From Streptomyces poriferorum (GTDB taxonomy: Bacteria > Actinomycetota > Actinomycetes > Streptomycetales > Streptomycetaceae), in NCBI RefSeq assembly GCF_019399235.1, contig NZ_JAELVH010000006.1, positions 31,136 to 95,135 of the forward strand: 64,000 nucleotides of DNA, written 5' to 3'. Shown here piece after piece: positions 1 through 9,169 of this stretch. The notes beneath the pieces were generated by a model. That model was not told where the DNA came from, did not search any database, and saw nothing but the letters and a program-made list of their open reading frames with translations. Positions within the stretch are counted from its first letter, which is position 1, and each line of letters opens with the position of its first letter. The position numbers and the translations under genes were made by a program.

Positions 1-1
1 C

Positions 2-2260
2 CGGCTCGATGTGAAGGCCGCGATCGACACGACGATCGAGGCCACCGGTTCCGTCGAGGTCGCGGCGTACGACTGGCCGCACAGCGCCTCCGACCCGGTC
101 GCCGAGCGGACGATCACCTACCGCAACAGCGGCACCGAGGACGTCACCCTCGACCTGGCGACGGACAGCGACACCGACGCGTACACGCTGTCCGCGAAGC
201 AGCTGACCGTCCCGGCCGGCTCGACCGCCGAGGCCGTCCTCTCGCTCGACCCGTCGAAGGTCGCGAACAACACCACGTTCTCCGGCCAGGTGATCGCGAA
301 GGACGCCTCCGGCACGGTCGTCGCACACACCGGCTTCGCGCTCAACAAGGAGCAGGAGCTCTACGACCTCACGCTGGAGCTGCGTGACCGCTCGGGCAGG
401 CCGATGGACGGCATCGTCGTCCTCGCCGCGCTCGGCGACCCGAACCTGACCCCCGTCCAGGTGTCCGGGACGACCACACTGCGGATGCCCCCGGGCAACT
501 ACACCGCATGGTCCGCCGCCGACATCAAGGGCGACACCGCCGACTCGAAGGCCCTGGCCTTCCTGGCGGCCCCCGAGGTCATCCTCGACAAGCCCACCAC
601 CGTCACCCTCGACGCCTCCGAGGCCAACAAGGTCGCCGTGAAGACGCCGAAGGAGACGGAGACCCGTCAGCTGCGCTACGACATGGCACGCACCGCACCG
701 GACGGCACCGTCCAGCGCGACGCGTACCAGATCCCGCTGACCTACGACCAGTTGTGGGCGAGCCCGACCGAGAAGGTCACCCAGGGCAGCTTCTCCTTCC
801 TCACCCGCTGGCGGCAGGGCGAGAAGCTGATCGACCTGACGGCCGACGGCCGTGACGTCCCGGTGGCCGTGCAGGGCGGTTCGCCCGTCGCCGAGGACAG
901 CGGGCAGCGGTTCGGCAGCGTCTTCGCCGGCAACGGCGCCGCCGCCGACTACGATGGCCTCGACGCCCGCGGCAAGGCCGTCGTGATCCGCAGTAGCGAC
1001 ACGGTGGCCCCCGCCGACCGGGCCGCTGCCGCGATCGCCGCCGGTGCGAAGGCCCTGTTCGTCGTCAACAGCGGCGACGGCGTGCTGATGGAGTCCTACG
1101 CCGACTACGGCACCACGCTGCCCATCCCGGTCGCCTCCGTCCGGCGACTGGCCGGAGAGGGCCTCGTCGGGGCCGCCCAGCGGGGCAAACCGCTGACTGT
1201 CGACCAGCACAAGTACGCGAGCTACGTGTACGACCTGGTCGACCGCCACGACGGTACGATCCCGGACCGCTCACTCGCCTTCGCCCCGTCCACCCGTCAG
1301 CTGGCGAAGGTCGAGAACACCTTCTACGGCCACCGGACCGTCGTCGGCGGCGGTTACCGGTACGACATCCCGGACTACGGATTCGGCATCGGCTTCGCCG
1401 AGTACGAGAAGTACCCCGCCACCCGCACGGAATGGGTCAATCCGCTGCCGGGCGACTCGTTCTGGTACGAGGACCACGCGGTGTACAACGAGAGCGGTAC
1501 GGACGTCTCGCTGGAGGAGCGCAGCGCCGACCTGGACTACACGGCGGGCCGCACCTACCCGGCCGACTGGTTCGCGCCGATCACCCGGCCGCGTCTGGGC
1601 ACCGGCTACTGGGGCCCGTTCCGCACGCAGTACAACGACATGCAGTACAACATCACTCCGTGGACGGACGGGGGCGCCGGTCACTCGGGCTCCATGCCGG
1701 ACAAGGAGTACGACACCACGACGGCCGCGCTGTACCAGGGCGATCAGCTGCTCGACCAGGGCGCGGGCCGTGCCGGATACGCCGGGAACCTCGCCGCGGC
1801 GGAACGGCCCTACCGGCTGGTGCTCGACGCCACGCGCGACGCGGACATCTGGAAGACCTCCGTCCGCACGCACTCGGAGTGGGCATTCGTCTCGGGCGCG
1901 CCCGACCCCGAGGGCCCGTACCAGGTCGACATCCCGATGCTCCAGCTGGACTACGACGTCGCGACCGACCTGGCCGGTGACGTGAGAGCCGGGAAGTGGA
2001 CCGAGATCGGGCTGTCGTCCACCACGCAGGAGTGGCTGGAGGGCGCCGTGAAGGCGACGAAGGCCTCGCTGTCGGTCAGCTACGACGACGGGAAGTCCTG
2101 GAGCGCGGTGCAGCTGAAGAAGGACGCGGCCGGTTCCTGGACCGCCCGGTTCAAGACCCCGAAGAAGGGCGCCACCGCGGTTTCGCTCAAGGCGCACGCC
2201 GAGGCCGGCGACGGTCTGGCGGTGGACCAGGAGATCATCCGGGCCTTCGGCCTGAAGTGA
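2..2260 (+). CDS. S8 (subtilisin-like) serine protease, C-terminal part
   Basis: The frame is open to the left edge, so this is the C-terminal ~750 residues of a longer protein; the GTG at 11 is internal, not a start. What remains is a run of beta-rich repeats, a protease-associated (PA) domain at about residues 295-400 of the fragment (NGAAADYDGLDARGKAVVI, then AAIAAGAKALFVVNSG), and a long Tyr/Trp-rich beta-sandwich C-terminus. This architecture is typical of the ~1,100-1,250-aa secreted S8 peptidases of Streptomyces, whose Asp/His/Ser catalytic domain would lie upstream of the window. No cell-wall anchor is visible, so it is probably secreted. The catalytic domain is not seen, so the family call rests on the PA and C-terminal domains. 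A strong terminator follows at once. Confidence 0.7.
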   Translation, partial: RLDVKAAIDTTIEATGSVEVAAYDWPHSASDPVAERTITYRNSGTEDVTLDLATDSDTDAYTLSAKQLTVPAGSTAEAVLSLDPSKVANNTTFSGQVIAKDASGTVVAHTGFALNKEQELYDLTLELRDRSGRPMDGIVVLAALGDPNLTPVQVSGTTTLRMPPGNYTAWSAADIKGDTADSKALAFLAAPEVILDKPTTVTLDASEANKVAVKTPKETETRQLRYDMARTAPDGTVQRDAYQIPLTYDQLWASPTEKVTQGSFSFLTRWRQGEKLIDLTADGRDVPVAVQGGSPVAEDSGQRFGSVFAGNGAAADYDGLDARGKAVVIRSSDTVAPADRAAAAIAAGAKALFVVNSGDGVLMESYADYGTTLPIPVASVRRLAGEGLVGAAQRGKPLTVDQHKYASYVYDLVDRHDGTIPDRSLAFAPSTRQLAKVENTFYGHRTVVGGGYRYDIPDYGFGIGFAEYEKYPATRTEWVNPLPGDSFWYEDHAVYNESGTDVSLEERSADLDYTAGRTYPADWFAPITRPRLGTGYWGPFRTQYNDMQYNITPWTDGGAGHSGSMPDKEYDTTTAALYQGDQLLDQGAGRAGYAGNLAAAERPYRLVLDATRDADIWKTSVRTHSEWAFVSGAPDPEGPYQVDIPMLQLDYDVATDLAGDVRAGKWTEIGLSSTTQEWLEGAVKATKASLSVSYDDGKSWSAVQLKKDAAGSWTARFKTPKKGATAVSLKAHAEAGDGLAVDQEIIRAFGLK

Positions 2261-2280
2261 TCTGCTGAGTACTCCGCCCG

Positions 2281-2320
2281 AGGCGGCCGCGCACCCCGTT
2301 CACCGGGTGCGCGGCCGCCT
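2281..2320 (+). terminator. Strong hairpin terminator after the protease gene
   Basis: A perfect 16-bp stem (2281-2296 with 2305-2320, arm AGGCGGCCGCGCACCC) with an 8-nt loop lies 20 bp after the protease stop. There is no long T run, as is usual in Streptomyces. It separates the protease from the urease promoter. Confidence 0.85.
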
Positions 2321-2414
2321 TCGTGCTGCCCTCCGGATGACCAAAATTTGTCTGCTTTGCCCGTATATGGCAGGTGATAACGGTAGAAAGGGACTTTTTG
2401 CGGTGCGGTGCAAG

Positions 2415-2444
2415 TTGCCACGGCTCTGCCCGGAGGCTTATAAG
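2415..2444 (+). promoter_or_regulatory. Promoter of the urease operon
   Basis: TTGCCA (2415-2420), 18-bp spacer, TATAAG (2439-2444): five of six matches to each consensus hexamer. It lies in an AT-richer stretch (about 2338-2500) between the terminator and ureA. The start site would be near 2451, giving a leader of about 50 nt that ends in the ureA ribosome binding site GGAGG (2492-2496). Confidence 0.6.
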
Positions 2445-2502
2445 AGGAGGGTGGTCAAGGCGATTCCGGGAATTCCGGGGACTGCCGCCACGGAGGTTTC
2501 CC

Positions 2503-2805
2503 ATGTTTCTGACTCCGTCCGACACGGAGAAATTGCTACTGAGTGTTGCCGGAATGGTCGCCCGTGACCGGAGGGAGCGGGGCGTACGCCTCAACTATCC
2601 CGAGGCCGTCGCACTGCTCGCCTGCTGGGCGATGGAACGGGCCCGCGAAGGGGCTCGCGTCGCCGACCTCATGACCGCGGGGCGATCCGTCCTCACCCGC
2701 GCTGACGTGCTCGAAGGTGTTCCGGAGATGCTGCACGACGTCCAGGTCGAGGCGACCTTCCCCGACGGGCGCAAGCTCGTCACGATCACCTCGCCCATCC
2801 CGTGA
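2503..2805 (+). CDS. ureA: Urease subunit gamma
   Basis: 100 aa, the normal length for UreA ([14 protein letters not shown]... [21 protein letters not shown]). It is the small structural subunit of the nickel enzyme urease, which hydrolyses urea to ammonia and carbamate in the cytoplasm. The start is the ATG at 2503, 6 nt after GGAGG; an in-frame upstream extension would add residues unlike UreA. It is the first gene of a tight ureABCFGD operon, and its stop overlaps the ureB start (GTGA). Confidence 0.95.
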   Translation: MFLTPSDTEKLLLSVAGMVARDRRERGVRLNYPEAVALLACWAMERAREGARVADLMTAGRSVLTRADVLEGVPEMLHDVQVEATFPDGRKLVTITSPIP

Positions 2806-3128
2806 TCCCCGGTGAGATCCGGACCGGATCCGGCGTACTGCACATCAATTCCGACCGTCCGAAAATTCAGCTGACCGTGGTGAACGACGGCGACCGCCCC
2901 ATTCAGGTCGGATCCCATTTCCATTTCTTCGACGTCAATCCCGCACTTTCCTTCGACCGTTTTCCGGCGAGGGGATTCCGGCTCGATATTCCCTCCGGTA
3001 CGTCGCTGCGCTTCGAGCCCGGCGTCGGCGCGGAGATCACCCTCGTCGCGCTCGGCGGACGCGGGACGGTGCCCGGCATCGTCGTCGCCGCACCCCGGAC
3101 GCGCGCAGCGGCAGAGGAGGCCGTGTGA
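2802..3128 (+). CDS. ureB: Urease subunit beta
   Basis: 108 aa ([11 protein letters not shown]... [18 protein letters not shown]), with the conserved GSHxHFxxxN region of UreB. UreB packs with UreA and UreC in the (alpha-beta-gamma)3 urease trimer. It starts with GTG at 2802 inside the ureA stop (4-bp overlap), which points to coupled translation. The stop is one base before the ureC ATG. Confidence 0.95.
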   Translation: MIPGEIRTGSGVLHINSDRPKIQLTVVNDGDRPIQVGSHFHFFDVNPALSFDRFPARGFRLDIPSGTSLRFEPGVGAEITLVALGGRGTVPGIVVAAPRTRAAAEEAV

Positions 3129-3129
3129 C

Positions 3130-4833
3130 ATGGCACAACTGACCCGCGCCGCCTACGCGTCGCTCTACGGGCCCACCACCGGCGACCGCGTCCGGCTCGC
3201 CGACACCGACCTCTGGATCGAGGTCGAGGAGGACCGCTGCTTCGGCGGCGAGGAGGCCGTCTTCGGCGGTGGCAAGTCGATCCGCGAGTCCATGGCCCAG
3301 GCGACCGCGTCGCGCGCCGACGGCGCCCTCGACCTGGTCATCACCAATGCCGTGGTCCTCGACCACTGGGGCGTCGTCAAGGCCGACGTCGGCATCCGGG
3401 CCGGCCGGATCGTCGCCCTGGGCCGCTCCGGCAACCCCGACATCGCCGACGGGGTCCACCCGGACCTCGTGATCGGGCCCGGCACCGACGTCGTCTCCGG
3501 CGAGGGCCGCGTCCTCACCGCCGGGGCCGTCGACACCCACGTCCACTTCCTGATGCCGGAGACCCTCCACGAGGCCCTGGCCACCGGCACCACGACCGTC
3601 ATCGGCGGCGGCACCGGAGCCACCGAAGGATCCAAGGCCACCACCGTCACCCCCGGCGCGTGGAACCTCGCGATGATGTTCCGGTCCCTGGAGAACGTCC
3701 CGCTCAACGTCATGCTGTTCGGCAAGGGCTCCACCGTCGGCGAGGAGGCCCTGCGCGAGGCGGCGCTCGGCGGCGCGGGCGGCTACAAGGTCCACGAGGA
3801 CTGGGGCGCGACCCCCGCCGCCATCGACGCCGCCCTGAAGGCCGCCGACATCTATGGCCTCCAGGTCGCCCTGCACGGCGACAGCCTCAACGAGGCCGGC
3901 TATGTCGAGGGAACCCTCGACGCCATCGCGGGCCGCTCCATCCACGTCTTCCACGCCGAGGGCGCGGGCGGCGGCCACGCACCCGACATCATCACGGTGG
4001 CCTCCCACCCCAACATCCTCCCGGCGTCCACCAACCCGACGCTCCCGCACACCGTCAACACCGTCGACGAACACCTCGACATGCTGATGGTCTGCCACCA
4101 CCTCAACCCGCGGGTCCCCGAGGACCTCGCCTTCGCCGAGTCCCGCATCCGCGCCACCACCATCGCGGCCGAGGACATCCTCCACGACATCGGCGCCCTC
4201 TCCATCACCTCGTCCGACGCCCAGGCCATGGGCCGCATCGGCGAAGTCATCAGCCGCACCTGGCAGGTCGCCCACGTCATGAAGCAGCGCTTCGGGGACC
4301 GCGGCAGCGCCCTGCCCGCCGACAACGAGCGCGCCCGCCGCTACGTCGCGAAGTACACGATCTGCCCAGCAGTCGCCCACGGCATCGACCACGTCATCGG
4401 CTCCGTCGAACCGGGCAAGCTCGCCGACCTGGTGCTCTGGGACCCCGCGTTCTTCGGCATCCGCCCCGCCGCCGTCATCAAGGGCGGCATGGTCGTGTAC
4501 GCACCCCTCGGCGACGCCAACGCCGCGATCCCCACCACCCAGCCCGTGCTGCTGCGCCCCACGGCGGCCGCCGGGGCGGCCCCGCACCTCTCGGTCGCCT
4601 TCGTCTCCCCGGCCGCCCTGGACGACGGGCTCGCCGAACGGCTCGGTCTCGTACGCGAACTGGTCGCCGTGCGCCCCACCCGCCACCTCACCAAGGCCGA
4701 TCTGCCGAACAACACCGCGCTCCCGGCCATCGAGGTCGATCCGGAGACCTTCGCCATCCGGATCGACGGGGAACTCGTCGAGCCGTCGCCCGCCACCGAA
4801 CTGCCGCTGACCCAGCGGTACTCCATGTTCTGA
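3130..4833 (+). CDS. ureC: Urease subunit alpha (catalytic)
   Basis: 567 aa, standard UreC length. Nickel-site features are all present: DTHVHF (metal-binding HxH), GYKVHEDWG with the lysine that is carbamylated, the LHGDSLNE and [13 protein letters not shown] histidines, the flap MVCHHL with active-site Cys and His, and SSDAQAMGR with the Asp nickel ligand. It is therefore predicted to be active. Several neighbouring residues differ from textbook ureases (HFLMPE after the first HxH, NPRVPED after the flap), which marks a divergent actinomycete lineage. It is preceded by ureB with a one-base gap and overlaps the ureF start (TGATG). Confidence 0.95.
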   Translation: MAQLTRAAYASLYGPTTGDRVRLADTDLWIEVEEDRCFGGEEAVFGGGKSIRESMAQATASRADGALDLVITNAVVLDHWGVVKADVGIRAGRIVALGRSGNPDIADGVHPDLVIGPGTDVVSGEGRVLTAGAVDTHVHFLMPETLHEALATGTTTVIGGGTGATEGSKATTVTPGAWNLAMMFRSLENVPLNVMLFGKGSTVGEEALREAALGGAGGYKVHEDWGATPAAIDAALKAADIYGLQVALHGDSLNEAGYVEGTLDAIAGRSIHVFHAEGAGGGHAPDIITVASHPNILPASTNPTLPHTVNTVDEHLDMLMVCHHLNPRVPEDLAFAESRIRATTIAAEDILHDIGALSITSSDAQAMGRIGEVISRTWQVAHVMKQRFGDRGSALPADNERARRYVAKYTICPAVAHGIDHVIGSVEPGKLADLVLWDPAFFGIRPAAVIKGGMVVYAPLGDANAAIPTTQPVLLRPTAAAGAAPHLSVAFVSPAALDDGLAERLGLVRELVAVRPTRHLTKADLPNNTALPAIEVDPETFAIRIDGELVEPSPATELPLTQRYSMF

Positions 4834-5498
4834 TGGCATCGCTCGCCTCTCTTCTGCTCGGCGACGGACGGCTCCCGGTCGGCGCGTACACCTACAGCGC
4901 GGGACTCGAACCCGCCGTCGCCGCCGGCCTCACCCGCGACCGGATCCCCGCACTGCTCAGGGCCCGGCTGCACACCACCGCCGTGACCGAGGCGGCCGCC
5001 GCAGTCCTCGCGCTGCGGGCCGCCGGACAGGACCCGGCCGACTACGGACCCGTACAGCACGCACTGACCGCCCGGACCCCGGCCGCGCCCCAGCGCGAGG
5101 CGTCGGCGGCGCTCGGCCGGGGCGTGCACCGGCTGGCCCGGCGCCTGGCACCGGACCACCCGGCGGTCACCGCACTGGCCGCCCTGCGGCCCCGGCCACT
5201 GCGGCCGGTCGCGCTCGGCGCACTCGGAGCCGTACTGAAGGTCTCCGAGGAGGAACTGGCGCACGCCGTCGTCTACGACGAGCTCCAGACCATCGCCTCG
5301 GCCGCGCTGAAACTCCTGCCGGGCGACCCGCTCGACTCGGTCGCCTGGATCCTCGCCGCCGAACCCGACGCGGCACGGGCGGTGACCGCCGCCCTCGCCG
5401 TACCGGGCCCGGACCGACTGCCCGCCCGGACGGCCCCGCTCACCGAACAGTGGGCGCTCGAACACGCACGACGCGAACGGAGACTCTTCCTTGCCTGA
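4833..5498 (+). CDS. ureF: Urease accessory protein UreF
   Basis: 221 aa ([32 protein letters not shown]). The N-terminal D-x-x-(L/F)PVG-x-(Y/F)-xxSxGLE signature is characteristic of UreF, which with UreD and UreG forms the complex that loads nickel and CO2 into apo-urease. The start is the ATG at 4833, overlapping the ureC stop by one base. Its 3' end overlaps ureG by 8 bp. Confidence 0.9.
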   Translation: MASLASLLLGDGRLPVGAYTYSAGLEPAVAAGLTRDRIPALLRARLHTTAVTEAAAAVLALRAAGQDPADYGPVQHALTARTPAAPQREASAALGRGVHRLARRLAPDHPAVTALAALRPRPLRPVALGALGAVLKVSEEELAHAVVYDELQTIASAALKLLPGDPLDSVAWILAAEPDAARAVTAALAVPGPDRLPARTAPLTEQWALEHARRERRLFLA

Positions 5499-6216
5499 CA
5501 ACGACACCACCCCCGCCCCGCAGCCGAACCCCCACTTCCACGAGCCGCTCAACCAGCCCCGCGCACTGCGCCTGGGCGTCGCGGGCCCCGTCGGCACCGG
5601 GAAGAGCTCGATCCTGGCCACCCTGTGCCGCGAGCTCGCAGGTGAACTGTCCATGGCGGTCGTCACCAACGACATCTACACCGACGAGGACGCCCGCTTC
5701 CTGCGCTCGGCGGGCGTCCTGCCCACCGAACGGATCCGGGCGGTCGAGACCGGCGCCTGCCCGCACACCGCGATCCGCGACGACGTCAGCGCCAACCTGG
5801 ACGCCGTCGAGGACCTGGAGGAGGCGTACGGGCCGCTGGACCTGGTCCTCATCGAGAGCGGTGGCGACAATCTCACCGCCACGTTCAGCCCGGCCCTCGC
5901 CGACGCGCAGCTGTTCTGCATCGACGTCGCGGGCGGCGGCGACGTGGCCCGCAAGGGCGGCCCCGGCATCACCGGCGCCGACCTCCTGATCATCAACAAG
6001 ACCGACCTCGCGCCCTATGTGGAGGTGGACGTGGCCGCGATGGTGGCCGACGCCGAAGCGGCCCGCGGCGGACTTCCCGTCCTCGCCCTGTCCCGGAAGG
6101 ACCCGGCCTCCGTCGCCGAACTCGCCGACTGGGTACGGGCCCTGCTCGCCCGCCACCGTGCGGGCAGCCATGTGCCCACGGACCCGGGCCCGATGGCGCC
6201 CCACAGCCACTCGTGA
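5491..6216 (+). CDS. ureG: Urease accessory GTPase UreG
   Basis: 241 aa SIMIBI-class GTPase supplying GTP hydrolysis for urease maturation. P-loop GPVGTGKSS near residue 31; [12 protein letters not shown], the [13 protein letters not shown] metal-binding CPH motif, [13 protein letters not shown] and the NKTD guanine-specificity motif follow in order. The start appears to be TTG at 5491, with GGAG (5479-5482) 8 nt upstream; it overlaps the end of ureF. It is slightly longer than usual, with an N-terminal tail (PNPHFHEP) and a C-terminal tail (APHSHS) that carry extra histidines. No ureE is present in the operon, so these may help with nickel handling (inference). Confidence 0.93.
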   Translation: MPDNDTTPAPQPNPHFHEPLNQPRALRLGVAGPVGTGKSSILATLCRELAGELSMAVVTNDIYTDEDARFLRSAGVLPTERIRAVETGACPHTAIRDDVSANLDAVEDLEEAYGPLDLVLIESGGDNLTATFSPALADAQLFCIDVAGGGDVARKGGPGITGADLLIINKTDLAPYVEVDVAAMVADAEAARGGLPVLALSRKDPASVAELADWVRALLARHRAGSHVPTDPGPMAPHSHS

Positions 6217-6929
6217 ACGAACCGGTTGTCGTCGGTGTCGAGCGCGACGCCTCGGGCCGCCACCTGGCCCGCGAGCTGCGGCCAGGAGCCTTCCTCGCAC
6301 CCCGCCCCCTGATGCCGGCCTCCGACCGGATACGGATCGCCCTGGTCGGCACGCGGGCGGGGCTCCTGGCGGGCGACGACCTCGGACTGCGGATCTCGGT
6401 CGGTCCGGGCGCGCGTCTGGAGCTCGTGGAACCGGCCGGGCTCGTCGCCTACGACCACCGGGGCGGCAGCTCCCGCTGGCAGGCCTTCGTGGACATTGCC
6501 GAGGGTGGCGAACTCCTGTGGCGCGGCCTGCCGTTCGTCGTCTCGGACGGGGCCGACGTCGTCCGTACGATGGATGCCCGGCTCGCCGCCGGGGCCCGGA
6601 TGCTGTGGCGCGACACCCTGGTCCTCGGCCGCTCGGGCGAACGCGGCGGCAGCCTGCGGGCCACGACCCGGGTGACGTACGGCGGACGCGAGCTCCTCGT
6701 CGAGGACCTCGACCTGACCGATCCGGACCTGCGCGAACTGCCCGGCGTTCTCGGTCCTCACCGGGTCGTCGGAGCCGTCACCGCGCTCGGCGCGACCCCG
6801 GCGGGCCCGCCGCACCCCTACCGGACGGACCTGGCGGGCCCGGGTGCGCAGGTGCGGCTGCTGGACACGGTCGCCCCGGCGGTCGAGGCGGAGCTGAGCG
6901 CGGTCTGGGAGGCCTGGCTCCCTCATTGA
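6213..6929 (+). CDS. ureD: Urease accessory protein UreD (UreH)
   Basis: 238 aa beta-rich protein, somewhat shorter than the ~270 aa of proteobacterial UreD ([22 protein letters not shown], then [16 protein letters not shown]). UreD scaffolds the UreDFG activation complex on apo-urease. GTG start at 6213 overlaps the ureG stop by 4 bp. It is the last gene of the operon; a palindromic regulatory element follows immediately. Confidence 0.88.
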   Translation: MNEPVVVGVERDASGRHLARELRPGAFLAPRPLMPASDRIRIALVGTRAGLLAGDDLGLRISVGPGARLELVEPAGLVAYDHRGGSSRWQAFVDIAEGGELLWRGLPFVVSDGADVVRTMDARLAAGARMLWRDTLVLGRSGERGGSLRATTRVTYGGRELLVEDLDLTDPDLRELPGVLGPHRVVGAVTALGATPAGPPHPYRTDLAGPGAQVRLLDTVAPAVEAELSAVWEAWLPH

Positions 6930-6962
6930 TATGCACCATACATATAGGATGTATGGTGCATA
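6930..6962. promoter_or_regulatory. Perfect 14-bp inverted repeat, probable operator
   Basis: TATGCACCATACAT (6930-6943), 5-bp spacer, exact reverse complement (6949-6962). It is AT-rich within GC-rich surroundings, begins one base after the ureD stop, and lies 57 bp before the SDR start. The dyad and composition fit a one-component repressor operator (TetR/GntR/PadR-like) better than a terminator. No regulator gene of that kind is adjacent. A weak promoter could overlap it (TTGATA at 6926, TAGGAT at 6945), but the spacing is poor. Confidence 0.6.
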
Positions 6963-7019
6963 GAAATGGCGAGGCGCGGGGGTGCGACGCCGGACACATC
7001 GAGTCGGAGGAAAAGCGCA

Positions 7020-7763
7020 ATGACACTGGAGAACAAGGTCGCCGTCGTCACCGGAGGAGCCTCGGGCATCGGCGAGGCCGTCACCCGGCTCTTCGTCGAG
7101 CGGGGCGCCCGGGTCGTGGTCGTCGACCTTCAGCAGGAGGCCGGGGACGCCGTCGTCGCCGATCTCGAAGACGCCGTGGCGTTCATCCGGGGCGACGTCT
7201 CCGACCGGGCGGTCGCCGACCTGGCGGTGGCCACGGCCGTCGAGCGCTTCGGCGGTCTGGACATCCTGGTGAACAACGCCAGCGCCTCGCGCGTACGGCC
7301 CTTCACCGAGCAGACCGAGGACGACTGGAAGCTCGCCCTGGGCACCGGGCTCTTCGCCACCCGCAACTTCATGCTCGCCGCGTACCCCGAGCTCCGCAGG
7401 AACCGGGGCGCGGTGATCAACTTCGGCTCGGGCGCGGGCATCGACGGTCAGCCGAACCAGGCCTCGTACGCCGCCGCGAAGGAGGCGATCCGCGGACTGA
7501 GCCGGGTCGTCGCCAACGAGTGGGCGGCCGACCAGATCCGCGTCAACGTCGTCGCGCCGATGGCGAAGACCGCGGGCGTCGCCGCCTGGGCCGATGCCAA
7601 CCCCGAGCAGTACGCCCTCTCCGCGGCCAAGGTCCCGCTGGGCCGCTTCGGGGACCCGCGCACGGACGTCGCCCCCGTCATCGCGTTCCTCGCGAGCGAC
7701 GACGCCCGTTACATCACCGGTCAGACCCTGATGGCCGACGGCGGCGCGATCAAGCTCCGCTGA
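7020..7763 (+). CDS. SDR family NAD(P)-dependent oxidoreductase
   Basis: 247 aa classical short-chain dehydrogenase. Cofactor motif TGGASGIGEA near residue 10, NNAS motif, catalytic Ser in NFGSGAGIDGQ, YxxxK as YAAAKEA, and the C-terminal ITGQTLMADGG. An Asp after beta-2 (VVVVDLQQ) suggests NAD preference. The start is the ATG at 7020, 9 nt after GGAGG (7006-7010). It stands alone behind the inverted repeat at 6930-6962, so substrate-induced control is likely. Its 3' end overlaps the convergent MFS gene by 14 bp. The substrate cannot be told. Confidence 0.9.
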   Translation: MTLENKVAVVTGGASGIGEAVTRLFVERGARVVVVDLQQEAGDAVVADLEDAVAFIRGDVSDRAVADLAVATAVERFGGLDILVNNASASRVRPFTEQTEDDWKLALGTGLFATRNFMLAAYPELRRNRGAVINFGSGAGIDGQPNQASYAAAKEAIRGLSRVVANEWAADQIRVNVVAPMAKTAGVAAWADANPEQYALSAAKVPLGRFGDPRTDVAPVIAFLASDDARYITGQTLMADGGAIKLR

Positions 7764-9006
7764 CCGCGTCCCGGGCCCCCGTTCCCGCCGCCCGGCGGCC
7801 GCGGGCCCCGGCGCCCACCACCGCCGCGCACGCCAGCGCCGGGGCCGCCGCCAGCGCGAAGCACAGGGCGAGCGGCAGCCGGTCCACGAGCAGGCCGACC
7901 ACCGCCGTACCGCCCGACGAACCGGCGTTGAACGCGGTGTTCACCCAGGCGCCCGCCTGGGTGCGCCGGGCGGCGTCCACGGACTCGTCGGCGATCAGAT
8001 AAGCGGTCGTGAGCGCCGGGGCGACGAACAGCCCGGCGACGGCGACGACGGCGACCAGCACATAGAGATGCGGCGAGACGCCGGCCACCATCAGCGCCGC
8101 ACCCAGCGCGGCGGCCACCACCGGAAGCCGCACCCGGCTCGCCGACCTCCACCGCACCGCCCCGTAGGCCAGGCCGCCGACGGCGCTCCCGGCCGAGAGG
8201 GCCGCCAGCACCCACGACACCGCCGCCGGCCGCTGGAGCTGCTCGGTGAACGCCACCACCAGCAGATCGAGCGCCCCGAGGCAGAGACCCACGGCGGCCG
8301 TCACCACGACCGCGTGCCGCAGCGCGACGATGCCGTGCAACCGCGGCCCGGGCGCTGCCGGCTCGCCTGCCGGGGGCTCCACCATGCGCGCGCGGGACAC
8401 CGCGGGCGACGACACCAGCGCCGCCGCCCCCACGAACACGAGCACCGCACCGGCCAGGACACCGGCCGCGGGTACGGTGACCGTCACCACGATCCCCACC
8501 AGCAACGGACCTGTGACATAAAGCAGTTCCTCGGCGACGCCGTCCAGGCTGTACGCGCGCTGCAACAGCTCGCGGTCGGGAACGAGGCTGCTCCACAACG
8601 TCCGCATGACCGGCCCGAGCGGCGGCGTGCAGGCCCCCGCCGCCACGGCCAGGGCGCCCAGGACGAGCGGCGGGGCCCCCGGCCGCCAGGCGACCAGGGC
8701 GATCACGGCGAGCAGGGCCGCGTACAGCCCGGCCATTGGCGGCAGGGCCCGGCGCGGCCCGTGCCGGTCGATCAGCGCGGCACGCGCGGGGGAGAGGACG
8801 ACGCTCGCGGCCCCGAACACCGCCATCGCACCACCGGCCGCGGCGTACGAGCCGGTGGCGTCCTTGACCGAGAGCAGGAGGGAGAGCGGGACGATTCCGT
8901 ACGAGAGCCGCCCCAGCAGCGCTGCCCCGAAGGTGCGTGCGGCGTGCGGGGTACGGAGCACGGTGGCGTACGAAGGCGCGCGCGAGGGCGCGGAGGATGT
9001 GGACAC
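7750..9006 (-). CDS. MFS transporter, probable drug/metabolite exporter
   Basis: 418 aa with about 12 hydrophobic segments and an MFS-like loop after helix 2 (DRHGPRR). It is an integral membrane protein of the drug-exporter type (DHA1/MFS_1). The chosen start is the GTG at 9006, 8 nt after an AGGA; a longer frame to 9054 has no better ribosome binding site. A candidate promoter, a leaderless 6-aa leader peptide and a hairpin lie upstream on the same strand (9072-9163), suggesting control by ribosome-mediated attenuation. Substrate unknown. Confidence 0.85.
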   Translation of the reverse strand: MSTSSAPSRAPSYATVLRTPHAARTFGAALLGRLSYGIVPLSLLLSVKDATGSYAAAGGAMAVFGAASVVLSPARAALIDRHGPRRALPPMAGLYAALLAVIALVAWRPGAPPLVLGALAVAAGACTPPLGPVMRTLWSSLVPDRELLQRAYSLDGVAEELLYVTGPLLVGIVVTVTVPAAGVLAGAVLVFVGAAALVSSPAVSRARMVEPPAGEPAAPGPRLHGIVALRHAVVVTAAVGLCLGALDLLVVAFTEQLQRPAAVSWVLAALSAGSAVGGLAYGAVRWRSASRVRLPVVAAALGAALMVAGVSPHLYVLVAVVAVAGLFVAPALTTAYLIADESVDAARRTQAGAWVNTAFNAGSSGGTAVVGLLVDRLPLALCFALAAAPALACAAVVGAGARGRRAAGTGARDAVSGA

Positions 9007-9071
9007 GATGACTTTCCTCGTGAGGGCAGCGCGAGGACGCGGCGCTGCGGGCATGCGGGGACACCGGAGTG

Positions 9072-9093
9072 CCGCACCCGGGAGGGGGTGCGG
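9072..9093 (-). promoter_or_regulatory. Hairpin between leader peptide and MFS gene
   Basis: An 8-bp perfect stem (9072-9079 with 9086-9093, arms CCGCACCC/GGGTGCGG) with a 6-nt loop begins 13 nt after the stop of the putative leader peptide and 66 nt before the MFS start. The position suits an attenuator or a structure that ribosome stalling would remodel. Confidence 0.4.
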
Positions 9094-9106
9094 TCAGCGC
9101 GGGGTC

Positions 9107-9127
9107 CTACGCACGAGGAAGGAACAT
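9107..9127 (-). CDS. Putative leaderless leader peptide (MFLPRA)
   Basis: ATG at 9127 begins a 6-codon frame, MFLPRA-stop (TAG). A candidate promoter places transcription start on this ATG, so the mRNA would be leaderless. A hairpin and the MFS exporter gene follow. Short leaders of this kind upstream of exporters or resistance genes commonly sense ribosome stalling. The call is an inference from position; the peptide is too short for homology. Confidence 0.4.
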   Translation of the reverse strand: MFLPRA

Positions 9128-9133
9128 GCGGGC

Positions 9134-9163
9134 AAATTAGCAGAGCGCGCCCCGCGGCGTCAG
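9134..9163 (-). promoter_or_regulatory. Candidate promoter of leader peptide and MFS gene
   Basis: On the minus strand: CTGACG (9163-9158), 18-bp spacer, TAATTT (9139-9134). The start site 7 nt downstream coincides with the A of the ATG at 9127. It matches the Streptomyces TTGACN/TANNNT pattern with one -35 mismatch. Confidence 0.45.
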
Positions 9164-9169
9164 GGCCCT

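Noticed and set aside
2357..2381. Alternative urease promoter TTGCCC/GATAAC
   Set aside because: Spacing of 13 bp is too short; the pair at 2415-2444 is far better.
3037..4839. Long open frames antisense to ureC and, on the other strand, across 10896-14693 and 18669-22025
   Set aside because: Their residue make-up (Arg, Gly, Pro, Ala or Asp, Val, Gly-rich) and lack of recognisable motifs are those of shadow frames in high-GC DNA opposite well-identified genes.
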